Below are positions 42,447-51,778 of a stretch of 64,000 nucleotides of DNA, in pieces; position 1 is the stretch's first letter; each line of letters starts with the position of its first letter. Source of the stretch: an uncultured Paracoccaceae bacterium (GTDB lineage Bacteria > Pseudomonadota > Alphaproteobacteria > Rhodobacterales > Rhodobacteraceae); assembly GCA_947500775.1 (NCBI GenBank), contig CANMTD010000001.1, forward strand, positions 496,001 to 560,000. Direction: 5' to 3'. The position numbers were made by a program, and so were the translations under genes. Below the pieces are notes generated by a model. It was not told the DNA's origin. It did no database searches and saw only the letters and a list, made by a program, of their open reading frames with translations.

Positions 42447-42464
42447 CAAGATAAATATATCTTG
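42447..42464. promoter_or_regulatory. perfect inverted-repeat operator
   Basis: CAAGATA-AATA-TATCTTG is a perfect 7-4-7 inverted repeat between the divergent frameshifted gene and the HTH regulator gene, 53 bases before the latter. AT-rich flanks with a TTTATTTAATC stretch suggest an adjacent promoter. Its dyad form suits a dimeric repressor such as the neighbouring HTH protein. Confidence 0.65.
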
Positions 42465-42516
42465 AAATGATGGAAGCGATTTATTTAATCCGAGCGGTGT
42501 GCAAAGTGCGGGTGGG

Positions 42517-43203
42517 ATGATTTTGAACACTGCGAAAACAGCGGAAATGGGCGTGCAAATCCGCGAACTGGTTGAGACCGGATTGGCCCGCAAAGGTGTA
42601 TCGGCCCGACGCGCATCGATGGATGTGGTCGGCCACGATGGGCTGATTCGTGACATCCGGGCGGGCCGTATTCCCAGCTTCGACCGGCTGGTGACATTGT
42701 TCGAATATCTGTCGATTCCATTTTCCTTCGACCATGAAAATGCGGCCCAGCGGGGCTTGGCCGAGGATCCGCCGCCCTTGGGCACACCGGGGTTCGAAGG
42801 TCGCGAAGCGCTGCGCGCCGGATTTCTGCCGTTTCCTTGGCACCGGGTATCGCGGCGGCGCGGGATGGGGCCGGTCGCCTTTGCCAGCGACTGGGTCGAA
42901 GAGCGCGGATTGACGCCAGAGAACCTGAGCTTTGTGGAACCCGACACCGTGCTGGCCGGTAAAAACGGGCCCAATGCCCCCTTGGTCCTGCTGGATCAGG
43001 GAGGGGCGCGATCCGGCGGTCCGGCCCTGTGGTGTTTTATCGAAGCCGGGCGTGTGGTACTGGCGCGGCTGGATTGGCAGGGGCGCGATATCCTGACCAT
43101 CACCGGCGATCAGTCGGACTTGCCGGCGCGGGTGTTGATCGGGGCGGACCGGGACCATGTTCAGGTTTTGGGCCGGGCGATCTGGACCGGCAACAGCATC
43201 TGA
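42517..43203 (+). CDS. phage-repressor-like HTH regulator with degenerate S24-type domain
   Basis: 228 residues. The N-terminal region (about 11-70) resembles a Cro/CI-type HTH: RELVETGLARKGVSARRAS, HDGLIRDIRAGRIPSFDRL. The C-terminal part begins near 110 (ASDWVEERGLTPENLSFVEP) and has strands like the peptidase S24 domain of LexA/CI, but without the GDSM serine, and with Ala-Arg where the lysine stretch is expected. A non-cleavable sensor or repressor is likely. ATG at 42517 with GGGTGGG just upstream is chosen; a GTG at 42499 is in frame. Confidence 0.72.
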   Translation: MILNTAKTAEMGVQIRELVETGLARKGVSARRASMDVVGHDGLIRDIRAGRIPSFDRLVTLFEYLSIPFSFDHENAAQRGLAEDPPPLGTPGFEGREALRAGFLPFPWHRVSRRRGMGPVAFASDWVEERGLTPENLSFVEPDTVLAGKNGPNAPLVLLDQGGARSGGPALWCFIEAGRVVLARLDWQGRDILTITGDQSDLPARVLIGADRDHVQVLGRAIWTGNSI

Positions 43204-43222
43204 CGGCGATCTGGCCTGCCGG

Positions 43223-44389
43223 TCAGGGTTTCAGCGACAGCAATCCGCCCGCCTGACGGGTGATCTGGCCGTCCAATTCCAGATTCAACAGCTCTGGCGC
43301 GATGGCATGCGCGGGCAAATCCAGATCGCGGATCAGCTGATCCTCGGCCACCGGCGAGGGGCCCAGCCGCGACAGGATCGCGGCATGCAGTTTGGGCGTA
43401 TCGGCGGCGGGCCGCGTGGGCGCGCGCGTCGGGATATCGACGACGTTGGGGGTATGGCGGCGCACAGGGACATCGGGGTCGGCCACGGCGGGCAGGGGCA
43501 GTTGCGGTTCCTGTTCCAGCATTTCCAGAATGTCATCGACGCCGCGCACCAGCATGGCGCCATCGCGGATCAGCATGTTGCAGCCCGCCGCGCGGGCATC
43601 GAACGGATGCCCCGGCACCGCCAGCACATCGCGCCCCTGATCCAGCGCGTTCTTTGCGGTGATCAGGCTGCCCGATCGCGCCGCCGCCTCGACCACCACG
43701 ACAGCGCGGGCCAGGCCCGAGATGATGCGGTTGCGGCGCGGGAAATGGCGCGCCTGCGGGTGCAGCCCCGGCGGTTCTTCGGACAGGCGCAGGCCCGAGG
43801 CGGCGATATCTTCGCCCAGACGGGTGTTTTCGGTGGGATAGATCACGTCGATCCCGCCCGCCTGCACCGCGATGGTGCCGGTCGCCAGCGATGCCATATG
43901 CGCGGCGGTATCGACCCCGCGCGCCAGCCCCGACACGGTGACGATCCCGGCCTCGCCCAAGCCTTCGGCCAGCCGTTTGGCCATGCGCGTGCCCAGCGAC
44001 GAGGCATTGCGCGCCCCCACCAGCGCCACCATCGGCTGGCGCAGCAGGTCCACCCGCCCCAGGGCCCAGATCAACGGTGGAGGGTCCGTGATCTGGGCCA
44101 GTGAGGCCGGGTAATCGGCGCTGCCGTAAGCGATCAGCCGCGCCCCGGCCTGACGGCCACGGGCAAGTTCGGCTTCGGCGGCGGCGATGGAATGGGGGGC
44201 ATAGGTGCTGACGCCTGCGGCGCGGGCGACCTCGGGCAGGGCCTCCAGCGCGGCGTCGGCGCTGCCATGTTCGGCCATCAGCCGGAAAAACGTGGCCGCG
44301 CCGACGCGGCGCGACCGAATAAGCCGAAGCCACGCAACCAGGGACGCTTCCCGGGTGGGTGGTGCGAGGGTGTGGGTGGAAGAGTGCAT
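43223..44389 (-). CDS. dprA: DNA-processing protein DprA
   Basis: 388 residues that load RecA onto incoming single-stranded DNA during natural transformation. The Rossmann core shows VALVGARNASSLGTRMA, VSGLARGVDTAAHMASLA and RNRIISGLARAVVVVEAA. An N-terminal helix-hairpin region and a C-terminal winged helix (ITRQAGGLLSLKP end) complete the usual architecture. AGGA is 7 bases ahead of the ATG. Downstream of the 2-oxoglutarate oxygenase gene on the same strand. Confidence 0.94.
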   Translation of the reverse strand: MHSSTHTLAPPTREASLVAWLRLIRSRRVGAATFFRLMAEHGSADAALEALPEVARAAGVSTYAPHSIAAAEAELARGRQAGARLIAYGSADYPASLAQITDPPPLIWALGRVDLLRQPMVALVGARNASSLGTRMAKRLAEGLGEAGIVTVSGLARGVDTAAHMASLATGTIAVQAGGIDVIYPTENTRLGEDIAASGLRLSEEPPGLHPQARHFPRRNRIISGLARAVVVVEAAARSGSLITAKNALDQGRDVLAVPGHPFDARAAGCNMLIRDGAMLVRGVDDILEMLEQEPQLPLPAVADPDVPVRRHTPNVVDIPTRAPTRPAADTPKLHAAILSRLGPSPVAEDQLIRDLDLPAHAIAPELLNLELDGQITRQAGGLLSLKP

Positions 44390-44465
44390 TCCCCGATCCT
44401 GCGGCTTGGCTCATTCATCGCCAAACTATGCGCAAGAGGGTTAACGCCGGGTGAACGGCGGCGAT

Positions 44466-45452
44466 TTATTTCAAATGCGGATAGCTGGCCCGATAGCGTT
44501 CCCATTTGTGCACACCACAGGTGATCGGGTCATATTTTGCGGGGTTTTCCGCATTGACGCAGCAGGGCAGCGGCGCAAAGACGGTGTCGAAATCCACATC
44601 GAAGAAGTAAGGCGCCGAATATCTTTCGCGGCCGGTCACGTTAATCACCCGGTGCAGATTCGCCAGATACAGGTCGTTGGTCAGCCGCTGCATCATGTCG
44701 CCGATATTGACCACAAAGGCGCCGGGGCGGGGCGGGGCCTCGATCCATTGGCGGTCGCGGTTCATCACCTGCAACCCGCCGACGTCATCCTGCGCCAGCA
44801 GCGTCAGGCAGCCGTAATCGGTATGCGCGCCGATGCCAATCAGGCTGTCGTCGGCAACCCGGTCCTGCGGCGGGTAATGCAGCAGGCGCTGGATCGCGAT
44901 GGGTTCACGCATCATCGGGTCAAAGAAATCCTCGGCCAGACCCAGCGACAGCGCGATGCCCGCCATCAGCCGCCGCGCCAGCGCCAGCAGCGCCAAGTGA
45001 TAATCCATCATGACGCCCCGGAATGCGGGCAGGGCGGCGGGCCAGGGGGTGGGGCCGAAAAACGGCCGGACCCGGCCATCGGCGGCCTCGCGGCCCAGAT
45101 CGAACACCTCTTTCAGGTCGCGGGTACGGCCCGGATCGGTGTTTTCGCCGAAAAACTCGGTATAGCCATGCAGCGCCTCGCCCGAGTGGGATATATGCAG
45201 CGCCATCTTGTCGGCCTCGGGCAGGGCAAAGAACGCCTGCGCGGCGGCAAAGCAGCGGTCGATCAGATCGGCATCGACCCCGTGATTGCGCACATACATG
45301 AAACCGATGTTGGTCAGCGCGTGGCGGATATCGCGGGCCATCGCGCCCTTGTCGCCCGCGCCCTGCATCGGGCCCAGATCGACCACGGGCACCTGATCCA
45401 AATTCATCCGGCTGGCGCGTAGCGCATCGTTCAGGGTCGGGGCAGGGCGCAT
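44466..45452 (-). CDS. 2-oxoglutarate/Fe(II)-dependent oxygenase, isopenicillin N synthase family
   Basis: 328 residues. N-terminal DIOX_N region VPVVDLGPMQGAGDKGAM through GFMYVRNHGVD, and core iron ligands in GAHTDYGCLTLLAQDD (His-x-Asp) and LANLHRVINVTGRERYS (distal His), with the 2OG Arg in the RYS position. Substrate unknown; close relatives are of the ethylene-forming/gibberellin-oxidase-like type. ATG at 45452 has a GGAG site 10 bases upstream; ATG at 45407 lacks one. Confidence 0.9.
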   Translation of the reverse strand: MRPAPTLNDALRASRMNLDQVPVVDLGPMQGAGDKGAMARDIRHALTNIGFMYVRNHGVDADLIDRCFAAAQAFFALPEADKMALHISHSGEALHGYTEFFGENTDPGRTRDLKEVFDLGREAADGRVRPFFGPTPWPAALPAFRGVMMDYHLALLALARRLMAGIALSLGLAEDFFDPMMREPIAIQRLLHYPPQDRVADDSLIGIGAHTDYGCLTLLAQDDVGGLQVMNRDRQWIEAPPRPGAFVVNIGDMMQRLTNDLYLANLHRVINVTGRERYSAPYFFDVDFDTVFAPLPCCVNAENPAKYDPITCGVHKWERYRASYPHLK

Positions 45453-45477
45453 TGTGACAAAACTCCGTCAGATGATT

Positions 45478-45963
45478 TCAGGACAGGGCTTTTTCGAACA
45501 GGGCGGTTGTGACCGAAAAGCTTCCTTGCGGTGACTCCAGCTGCGACGTTCTTTGACCAATGTGTCGCCAGCCTGCGTTTGAGTAAAACCGGCGGGCGCG
45601 GGTGTTTTCGGGTAAACAGATCAGCCATGCTGTTTGATGCCCCGCACGGGCGATTTGCAATTCACCATCTGTCAACAGGGCGCGCGCCACGCCCAAACCT
45701 TCTGCGGCCTGGCTGACGCAAATCTGGTAAAGCTCATCGTTCCGGGTGATGCAAAGCCCCAGCGGCTGACCCTGCGGCCCGGCTACACGCAGGATTTTGC
45801 CCAGATCCGACAGACGTCGTTCCATCGCCGCAACCGTGCGCAGCCGGACCAAAGCCGCAGGCGCGTGCGCCGCATGGGCCCGGTGCCAGCCATCGTGCCA
45901 CAGGCGGGACAATGGTGCGATGTCGGCAGGGTCGGCATCGCGTATGTCCATGGTGGGATTCAT
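45478..45963 (-). CDS. GNAT family N-acetyltransferase
   Basis: 161 residues. Domain from MDIRDADPADIAPLSRLW through the acetyl-CoA loop region ICVSQAAEGLGVARALL to NTRARRFYSNAGW. Substrate unknown. Its ATG overlaps the tldD stop by four bases (ATGA), so it is co-translated with tldD. Confidence 0.86.
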   Translation of the reverse strand: MNPTMDIRDADPADIAPLSRLWHDGWHRAHAAHAPAALVRLRTVAAMERRLSDLGKILRVAGPQGQPLGLCITRNDELYQICVSQAAEGLGVARALLTDGELQIARAGHQTAWLICLPENTRARRFYSNAGWRHIGQRTSQLESPQGSFSVTTALFEKALS

Positions 45964-47381
45964 GCCGCCGAGCCGCCGACGGTCAGCCCGCCGATCATCA
46001 GCGTCGGCTGGCCCACGCCCACCGGCACCCATTGACCGGCCTTGCCGCAATTGCCGATGCCGGGGTCCAGCGCCATGTCGTTGCCGATGGCGCGGATCTG
46101 CTGCATCGCGGTCGGGCCGTCGCCGATCAGCGTCGCGCCCTTGACCGGGGCGCCGACCTTGCCGTTCTGCACGCGGTACGCTTCGGTACAGCTGAACACG
46201 AATTTGCCGTTGGTGATATCGACCTGACCACCGCCGAACCCGACCGCGTAAATCCCGTCCTTCAGATCGGCCACGATATCGCCCGGCGCGGCGTCGCCGC
46301 CCAGCATATAGGTATTGGTCATCCGCGGCATTGGCGCATGGGCAAAGCTTTCGCGGCGGCCGTTGCCGGTGGGGGCGACCCCCATCAGGCGGGCATTCTG
46401 CCGGTCCTGCATATAGCCGACAAGGATGCCGTCCTCGATCAGCACGTTCTTGGCTGAAGGCGTGCCTTCGTCATCGAAACTGATCGACCCGCGCCGGTCG
46501 GGGATGGTGCCGTCGTCCAGAACGGTCACGCCGGGGGCCGCGACCCGCTGGCCCATCAACCCGGCAAAGGCAGAGCTGCCCTTGCGGTTGAAATCGCCCT
46601 CCAGCCCGTGACCCACCGCTTCGTGCAGCAGGATGCCGGGCCAGCCCGCGCCCAGCACCACATCCATGACACCCGCGGGGGCGGGCACCGCGCCCAGGTT
46701 GACCAGCGCGATGCGCAGCGCCTCTTGCGTGGTGCTTTGCCAATGATCGCGGGTCAGCAGCCCGGCCATGCCGGTCCGCCCGCCGCCGCCATGCCCGCCG
46801 CTTTCACGGCGGCCGTTCTCTTCGACGATGACCGAGACGTTCAGCCGGGTCATCGGCCGGGTGTCGGACAGCAACTGCCCGTCGGGGCGCAGGATGTGCA
46901 CCTCTTGCAGCGATGCGGCCAGCGTGGCCGAAACCTGCACCACCCGGCTGTCCAGCGCGCGGGCGAAGGCATCGATTTCGCGCAATGTGTCGATCTTGAC
47001 GCCAAAGGCCGCGTCCTCCAGCGGATCGTCGTCCGAATACAGCCGCTGATTGGTGCGCTGTGGGGCAGGGGCCAGCGTGGCGCCGCCGTCGCCCACCGCC
47101 AGACGCACGGTGCCCGCCGCCCGCCGGATCGCGGATTCGGTGATCTGGGTCGAATGGGCGTATCCGGTGGTTTCGCCCTTGACCGCGCGCAGCCCGAATC
47201 CTTCGGAGGCGTCATAGCTGGCGGTTTTCACCCGCCCGTCGTCAAACGACAGAACCTCGGACCGGCGGCGTTCCAGAAACAGCTCGCCGTCGTCGGCGCC
47301 ATCGGTGGCACCGCGCAAAATACCAAGGGCCGCATCCTGATCCAGCGCGTCGGTAAAGGGCCGAAATTCCGTTTTTTGCAT
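45960..47381 (-). CDS. tldD: metalloprotease TldD
   Basis: 473 residues, member of the TldD/PmbA pair involved in peptide maturation and degradation. The zinc motif [11 protein letters not shown] is near residues 252-262, followed by [14 protein letters not shown] and the C-terminal region expected of TldD rather than PmbA. GGAG lies 6 bases upstream of ATG. Transcribed away from the cox operon; the region between contains an FNR-like box. Confidence 0.94.
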   Translation of the reverse strand: MQKTEFRPFTDALDQDAALGILRGATDGADDGELFLERRRSEVLSFDDGRVKTASYDASEGFGLRAVKGETTGYAHSTQITESAIRRAAGTVRLAVGDGGATLAPAPQRTNQRLYSDDDPLEDAAFGVKIDTLREIDAFARALDSRVVQVSATLAASLQEVHILRPDGQLLSDTRPMTRLNVSVIVEENGRRESGGHGGGGRTGMAGLLTRDHWQSTTQEALRIALVNLGAVPAPAGVMDVVLGAGWPGILLHEAVGHGLEGDFNRKGSSAFAGLMGQRVAAPGVTVLDDGTIPDRRGSISFDDEGTPSAKNVLIEDGILVGYMQDRQNARLMGVAPTGNGRRESFAHAPMPRMTNTYMLGGDAAPGDIVADLKDGIYAVGFGGGQVDITNGKFVFSCTEAYRVQNGKVGAPVKGATLIGDGPTAMQQIRAIGNDMALDPGIGNCGKAGQWVPVGVGQPTLMIGGLTVGGSAA

Positions 47382-47402
47382 GGGGTCTCCGCAGGGTTGT
47401 CT

Positions 47403-47416
47403 TTGACCTGGATCAA
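47403..47416. promoter_or_regulatory. FNR/Dnr-type box between tldD and coxB
   Basis: TTGAC-CTGG-ATCAA differs by one base from the consensus TTGAT-N4-ATCAA recognised by FnrL/Dnr-type regulators. It starts 22 bases before tldD and 143 before coxB, so it could control either or both. Confidence 0.6.
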
Positions 47417-47558
47417 ATTAGCGGCTCTATGCCGCATCAGTTTGGCTTGTCTATCGCCTTCTAATATGGTTTTTGGGCGCGGAAACACAACGGGCTTGCG
47501 ACGTCATGCGCTGGCCGCGCGGACCGCAAAGCGGCTGCATTGTGAACAGGGAGTGAAT

Positions 47559-48425
47559 ATGCGACGATCGACTTTGATGACCCGTCTTACAGCCGCTGCT
47601 GCCAGCACCGTTTGCGCAACGAGTGTATTTGCGCAGGAAGCCCTGCAAGACCTTGAAATTATTGGTGCACCCGTTGATGGTGCGATGGGGTTCCAGCCCG
47701 CCGCGACCGAGCTTTCGCATGATTTGCAATGGCTGGATGGTTTTGTTCTGGTGATCATCACCGTCATCACGCTGTTTGTCACCGCCCTGCTGATTTTCGC
47801 GGCTGTACGCTTTAATCGCCGCAGCAACCCGACCCCTGCGACCTTTACGCACAACTCGCCGATCGAAGTGGCCTGGACGCTGATTCCCGTCGTCATCCTG
47901 GTGGTGATCGGGGCGTTTTCGCTGCCGGTGCTGTTCAAGCAGCAGGAAATCCCCGAAGGCGACATCGTGATCAAGGCGACCGGGTACCAGTGGTACTGGG
48001 GCTATGAATACGCCGAGCATGACTTTGCCTTCGACAGCTACCTGCTGGCCAAGGACGAACTGGCCGACTACGGCTACAGCGAAAGCGAATACCTGCTGGC
48101 CACCGACACCGCGCTGGTGGTGCCGACCGGCAAGGATATCGTGCTGCAGGTGACCGGCGCCGATGTGATCCATTCCTGGGCGATGCCTGCCTTTGGTGTG
48201 AAACAGGATGCCGTGCCGGGCCGTCTGGCGCAGCTTTGGTTCAACGTCGACGAAGGCAAAGAAGGCATTTATTTCGGTCAGTGTTCCGAACTGTGCGGCA
48301 AGGACCACGCCTATATGCCGATCACGGTCAAGGCTGTGACGCAGGAACAGTATGACGCCTGGCTGGACGGTGCCATCGAGGAATACGCCGGCACGCCGCG
48401 GTCGCTGAAAGTCGCCGCACGCTAA
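47559..48425 (+). CDS. coxB: cytochrome c oxidase subunit II
   Basis: 288 residues. Signal-like N-terminus to about 22 (TSVFAQ), two membrane helices (about 63-85 and 105-127), then the cupredoxin CuA domain. Copper ligands are in [11 protein letters not shown] and [13 protein letters not shown]. It accepts electrons from cytochrome c. ATG at 47559 with GGGAG upstream; a far longer upstream frame is not coding-like. First gene of the coxB-ctaB-coxF-ctaG-ctaE cluster; subunit I is not here. Confidence 0.96.
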   Translation: MRRSTLMTRLTAAAASTVCATSVFAQEALQDLEIIGAPVDGAMGFQPAATELSHDLQWLDGFVLVIITVITLFVTALLIFAAVRFNRRSNPTPATFTHNSPIEVAWTLIPVVILVVIGAFSLPVLFKQQEIPEGDIVIKATGYQWYWGYEYAEHDFAFDSYLLAKDELADYGYSESEYLLATDTALVVPTGKDIVLQVTGADVIHSWAMPAFGVKQDAVPGRLAQLWFNVDEGKEGIYFGQCSELCGKDHAYMPITVKAVTQEQYDAWLDGAIEEYAGTPRSLKVAAR

Positions 48426-48475
48426 GGACCAAGCAGGGGTGACCGCGCCGCGGCCGCCCCGGCCAGGAGGAATTG

Positions 48476-49411
48476 ATGACCGACGCCACCACCATATTGG
48501 ATCAAAGCCCCGAAGCAGGCTTTGGCGACTATGTCGCGCTGCTGAAGCCGCGCGTCATGTCGCTGGTGGTGTTCACTGCTTTGGCGGGGCTGCTGGTCGC
48601 GCCGGTGGCGGTGCATCCTTTCGTGGCCTTCTGCGCGATCCTGTTCATCGCCATTGGCGGCGGCGCCTCGGGGGCGCTGAACATGTGGTGGGACGCCGAT
48701 ATCGATCAGGTGATGAACCGGACCAAGAATCGTCCCGTGCCCGCAGGCAAGATCAGCGGCGGCGAGGCGCTGGCGCTGGGTCTGGCGCTGTCGGGCATGT
48801 CGGTGATCATGCTGGGGCTGGCCGCGAACTGGTTCGCCGCCGGTCTGCTGGCCTTTACCATCTTCTTTTACGCCGTGGTCTATACCATGTGGCTGAAACG
48901 CTCGACCCCGCAGAACATCGTGATCGGTGGTGCGGCGGGGGCCTTTCCGCCGATGATCGGCTGGGCCGTGGCCACCGGCGGTGTCAGCGTCGAAAGCGTT
49001 CTGATGTTCGCGCTGATCTTCATGTGGACGCCGCCCCATTTCTGGGCGCTGGCGCTGTTCATGAAGGATGACTATTCCAACGCTGGTGTGCCGATGCTGA
49101 CCGTGACCCACGGGCGGCGCGCGACACGGGCGCATATCCTTGTCTATACGCTGTTGCTGGCGCCGCTGGCGCTGGGGATCGCGGCCACCTCGATCGGCGG
49201 GCCGATCTATCTGGCGGCCTCGCTGGTGCTGAACGGGCTGTTCATCCGCGGCGCGATTCGGATCTGGCGCCGGGAGGAAACCGCGGCCGAGGCCGACGCT
49301 TATCTGACCGAGAAAAAGTTTTTCCGCTTTTCGCTGTCCTATCTGTTTCTGCATTTCGTGGCGCTTCTGGCGCAGGCCGGGCTTGCGCCTTATGGCTTGG
49401 GGGGCTGGTGA
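48476..49411 (+). CDS. ctaB: heme o synthase (protoheme IX farnesyltransferase)
   Basis: 311 residues, about nine membrane helices. The prenyltransferase motif [19 protein letters not shown] (Asp-rich) and the second conserved [13 protein letters not shown] are intact. It converts heme b to heme o for oxidase subunit I. ATG at 48476 follows AGGAGG by 6 bases. The stop shares a base with the next gene (TGATG). Confidence 0.95.
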   Translation: MTDATTILDQSPEAGFGDYVALLKPRVMSLVVFTALAGLLVAPVAVHPFVAFCAILFIAIGGGASGALNMWWDADIDQVMNRTKNRPVPAGKISGGEALALGLALSGMSVIMLGLAANWFAAGLLAFTIFFYAVVYTMWLKRSTPQNIVIGGAAGAFPPMIGWAVATGGVSVESVLMFALIFMWTPPHFWALALFMKDDYSNAGVPMLTVTHGRRATRAHILVYTLLLAPLALGIAATSIGGPIYLAASLVLNGLFIRGAIRIWRREETAAEADAYLTEKKFFRFSLSYLFLHFVALLAQAGLAPYGLGGW

Positions 49412-49599
49412 TGGCATTTCGTCCGGATCATGAACTGCACAAACGCCGCTTTGGCCGCAACATGGGGCTGGGGCTGGTTCTGGTCGCCTTTGTCGCGCTG
49501 GTCTTCGGGCTGACGATCGCCAAAGTCTCTGGCGGCGGCAAGATCGAGGCGTTCGATCACACCGCGCGCCCGTCGCTGATCCCGGAGGCGGAAGAATGA
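49411..49599 (+). CDS. small CoxF-type oxidase assembly/subunit protein
   Basis: 62 residues with one membrane helix (about 18-38, GLGLVLVAFVALVFGLTI) preceded by the basic HKRRFGRN. Position between ctaB and ctaG, and length, match the CoxF-like protein of this operon in Paracoccus and Rhodobacter. Function in the oxidase is not settled. It begins by a one-base overlap with ctaB and ends by a 4-base overlap with ctaG. Confidence 0.8.
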   Translation: MAFRPDHELHKRRFGRNMGLGLVLVAFVALVFGLTIAKVSGGGKIEAFDHTARPSLIPEAEE

Positions 49600-50174
49600 A
49601 GCTGCAGGGCAAGAACAAGACCGTCGTGCAACTGGTCAGCGTCGTTCTGCTGATGGGGTCGCTGGCCTGGGCCTCGGTCCCGCTGTACGATCTGTTCTGC
49701 CGGGTGACGGGCTTTGGCGGCGTGACCGGCGTGGCCGATGCCGGATCGGATGTCATTCTGGACCAGACCGTCAAGATTCGCTTTGACGCCTCCAAGGCGC
49801 GGGATTTCCCGTGGAGCTTCAAACCCGTGGTCCACGAGATGGATTTGAAAATCGGTGAAACCGGGCTGGCCTTTTACGAGGCCTACAACCCCACCGACCG
49901 GCCCGTCGCCGGCACCGCCAGCTATAATGTCGCGCCCTATGCGGCAGGTGGTTTTTTCACCAAGATCGACTGTTTCTGCTTTGAAATGCAGGTGCTGCAA
50001 CCGGGCGAACGGGTGCAGATGCCGGTGACCTTCTACGTCGATCCGGAAATCGTCGATGACCGCGAGGGCAAGTTTGTCCATACGATCACACTTAGCTATA
50101 CTTTCCACGAAACCGATCTGCCCGAGGAACAGGCAAGCCTGTCTTCGGACACAACAACAACAAACGTTAACTGA
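49596..50174 (+). CDS. ctaG: cytochrome c oxidase assembly protein Cox11
   Basis: 192 residues. One membrane anchor (about 10-30) then a periplasmic domain with [13 protein letters not shown] and the copper-binding [10 protein letters not shown]. It delivers copper to CuB of subunit I. ATG overlaps the preceding stop (ATGA). Confidence 0.95.
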   Translation: MKLQGKNKTVVQLVSVVLLMGSLAWASVPLYDLFCRVTGFGGVTGVADAGSDVILDQTVKIRFDASKARDFPWSFKPVVHEMDLKIGETGLAFYEAYNPTDRPVAGTASYNVAPYAAGGFFTKIDCFCFEMQVLQPGERVQMPVTFYVDPEIVDDREGKFVHTITLSYTFHETDLPEEQASLSSDTTTTNVN

Positions 50175-50197
50175 CGTCTCAGGCGAGGGAGCCGAAC

Positions 50198-50998
50198 ATG
50201 GCGCATGAGAAGAACCACGACTATCACATTCTGAACCCATCCATCTGGCCGCTGGCTGGCGCGGTTGGCGGCTTTGTCATGCTGTTTGGCGCCGTCATGT
50301 GGATGCATGACAGCGGCCCCTACATGTTCCTGATCGGCCTTGCCATGGTGCTTTATGTCATGTTCGCCTGGTGGTCGGACGTGATCGCGGAAAGCCGCGT
50401 TGGCGATCACACCCCGGTGGTGCGCATCGGCCTGCGTTATGGGTTCATCCTGTTCATCATGTCCGAGATCATGTTCTTTTCGGCGTGGTTCTGGACCTTC
50501 TTCAAACATGCGATGTACCCGATGGGCCCCGAAAGCCCGCTGGTCGACGGCGTCTGGCCGCCTGCGGGGATCGAAACCTTTGACCCCTGGCACCTGCCGC
50601 TGATCAACACGCTGATCCTGCTGTGTTCGGGGGCGGCGGCGACATGGGCGCACCACGCGCTGGTCCATGAAAACAACCGCAAGGACATGCGCAACGGGTT
50701 GATCCTGGCGATTGCTCTGGGTGTGCTGTTCACATTCTTCCAGGCCTATGAATACACCCACGCGGCCTTTGGCTTCTCGGGCAACATCTATGGCGCCACC
50801 TTCTTCATGGCGACCGGGTTCCACGGCGCCCATGTGATCATCGGGACGATCTTCCTGTTTATCTGCCTGCTGCGTCTGGGCGTGGGTGATTTCACCCCCG
50901 AAAAGCACATCGGGTTCGAAGCGGCGGCCTGGTACTGGCACTTTGTGGATGTGGTCTGGCTGTTCCTGTTTGCGGCGATCTACATCTGGGGCGGCTAA
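50198..50998 (+). CDS. ctaE: cytochrome c oxidase subunit III
   Basis: 266 residues, about seven helices. Landmarks are [35 protein letters not shown], and [13 protein letters not shown] followed by [16 protein letters not shown]. The usual subunit III of aa3 oxidase. Last oxidase structural gene of the cluster; a hairpin terminator follows. Confidence 0.97.
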   Translation: MAHEKNHDYHILNPSIWPLAGAVGGFVMLFGAVMWMHDSGPYMFLIGLAMVLYVMFAWWSDVIAESRVGDHTPVVRIGLRYGFILFIMSEIMFFSAWFWTFFKHAMYPMGPESPLVDGVWPPAGIETFDPWHLPLINTLILLCSGAAATWAHHALVHENNRKDMRNGLILAIALGVLFTFFQAYEYTHAAFGFSGNIYGATFFMATGFHGAHVIIGTIFLFICLLRLGVGDFTPEKHIGFEAAAWYWHFVDVVWLFLFAAIYIWGG

Positions 50999-51041
50999 GG
51001 CGCGCCGCGCGGATGGACATCCGCGCCAAAACAGATCAGGT

Positions 51042-51071
51042 AAAGCGCGGGGGTTTCCTCCGCGCTTTTCA
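51042..51071 (+). terminator. intrinsic terminator after ctaE
   Basis: AAAGCGCGG at 51042-51050 pairs with CCGCGCTTT at 51060-51068 with a 9-base loop, followed by TTTTC and then ATTTT. Termination may be partial, because SURF1 starts only 25 bases further on. Confidence 0.7.
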
Positions 51072-51092
51072 TTTTGACAAGGGCTTTGCGCG

Positions 51093-51767
51093 ATGACGAA
51101 ACGCATGATCCTGCCGCTGCTGTTCGGGCTGGTGGGCGCGACGATACTGGTGTCACTGGGCCTGTGGCAGGTGCAGCGGCTTGCGTGGAAAGAGGGGGTC
51201 CTGGCCGAGATCGAGGCAAGGATCGTCGGCACGCCCGTGTCGGTGCCCGGTACCCCCGACCCCGCTCGCGACCAATACCTGCCGGTCACCGCGGCCGGTA
51301 CGGTGGAGGGCCCGGCGCTGCGGGTGCTGGTCAGCCGGAAACTCTATGGCGCGGGCTATCGCATCATCTCGCCCCTGACTATCGGGTCCCGCCGGGTCAT
51401 GATTGACCGTGGCTTTGTCGAGATCGACAAGACACCGCCCGGCGATCCCGCGGGCCCCGTCACTGTCACCGGCAACCTGCTGTGGCCCGACGACAAGAAC
51501 AGCTCGACCCCCGCGCCCGATATCGCCGGGAACATCTGGTTCGCGCGCGACCTGCCCGCGATGGCCGATGTGCTGGGCACCGAACCGGTCCTGATCGTCG
51601 CCCGGCAAACGTCGTTTTCCGACGCTCCGATTACGCCATTGCCGATAGACACCTCGGGCATTCCGAACGATCACCTTAGCTATGCAATCACATGGTTTTC
51701 TCTGGCCGTGGTCTGGCTGGGGATGACAGCGCTGCTTGTGTGGCGTATCAGGCAGCGAACAGAATAG
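51093..51767 (+). CDS. SURF1 family protein
   Basis: 224 residues with two membrane helices at the ends (about 5-25 and 200-218) and the SURF1 pattern SLGLWQVQRLAWKEGVL, QYLPVTAAGTV and GYRIISPLTI. It aids heme a insertion into oxidase subunit I. Follows the ctaE terminator and precedes thrC; functionally linked to the cox cluster. Confidence 0.93.
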   Translation: MTKRMILPLLFGLVGATILVSLGLWQVQRLAWKEGVLAEIEARIVGTPVSVPGTPDPARDQYLPVTAAGTVEGPALRVLVSRKLYGAGYRIISPLTIGSRRVMIDRGFVEIDKTPPGDPAGPVTVTGNLLWPDDKNSSTPAPDIAGNIWFARDLPAMADVLGTEPVLIVARQTSFSDAPITPLPIDTSGIPNDHLSYAITWFSLAVVWLGMTALLVWRIRQRTE

Positions 51768-51778
51768 GGGCAGGCATT

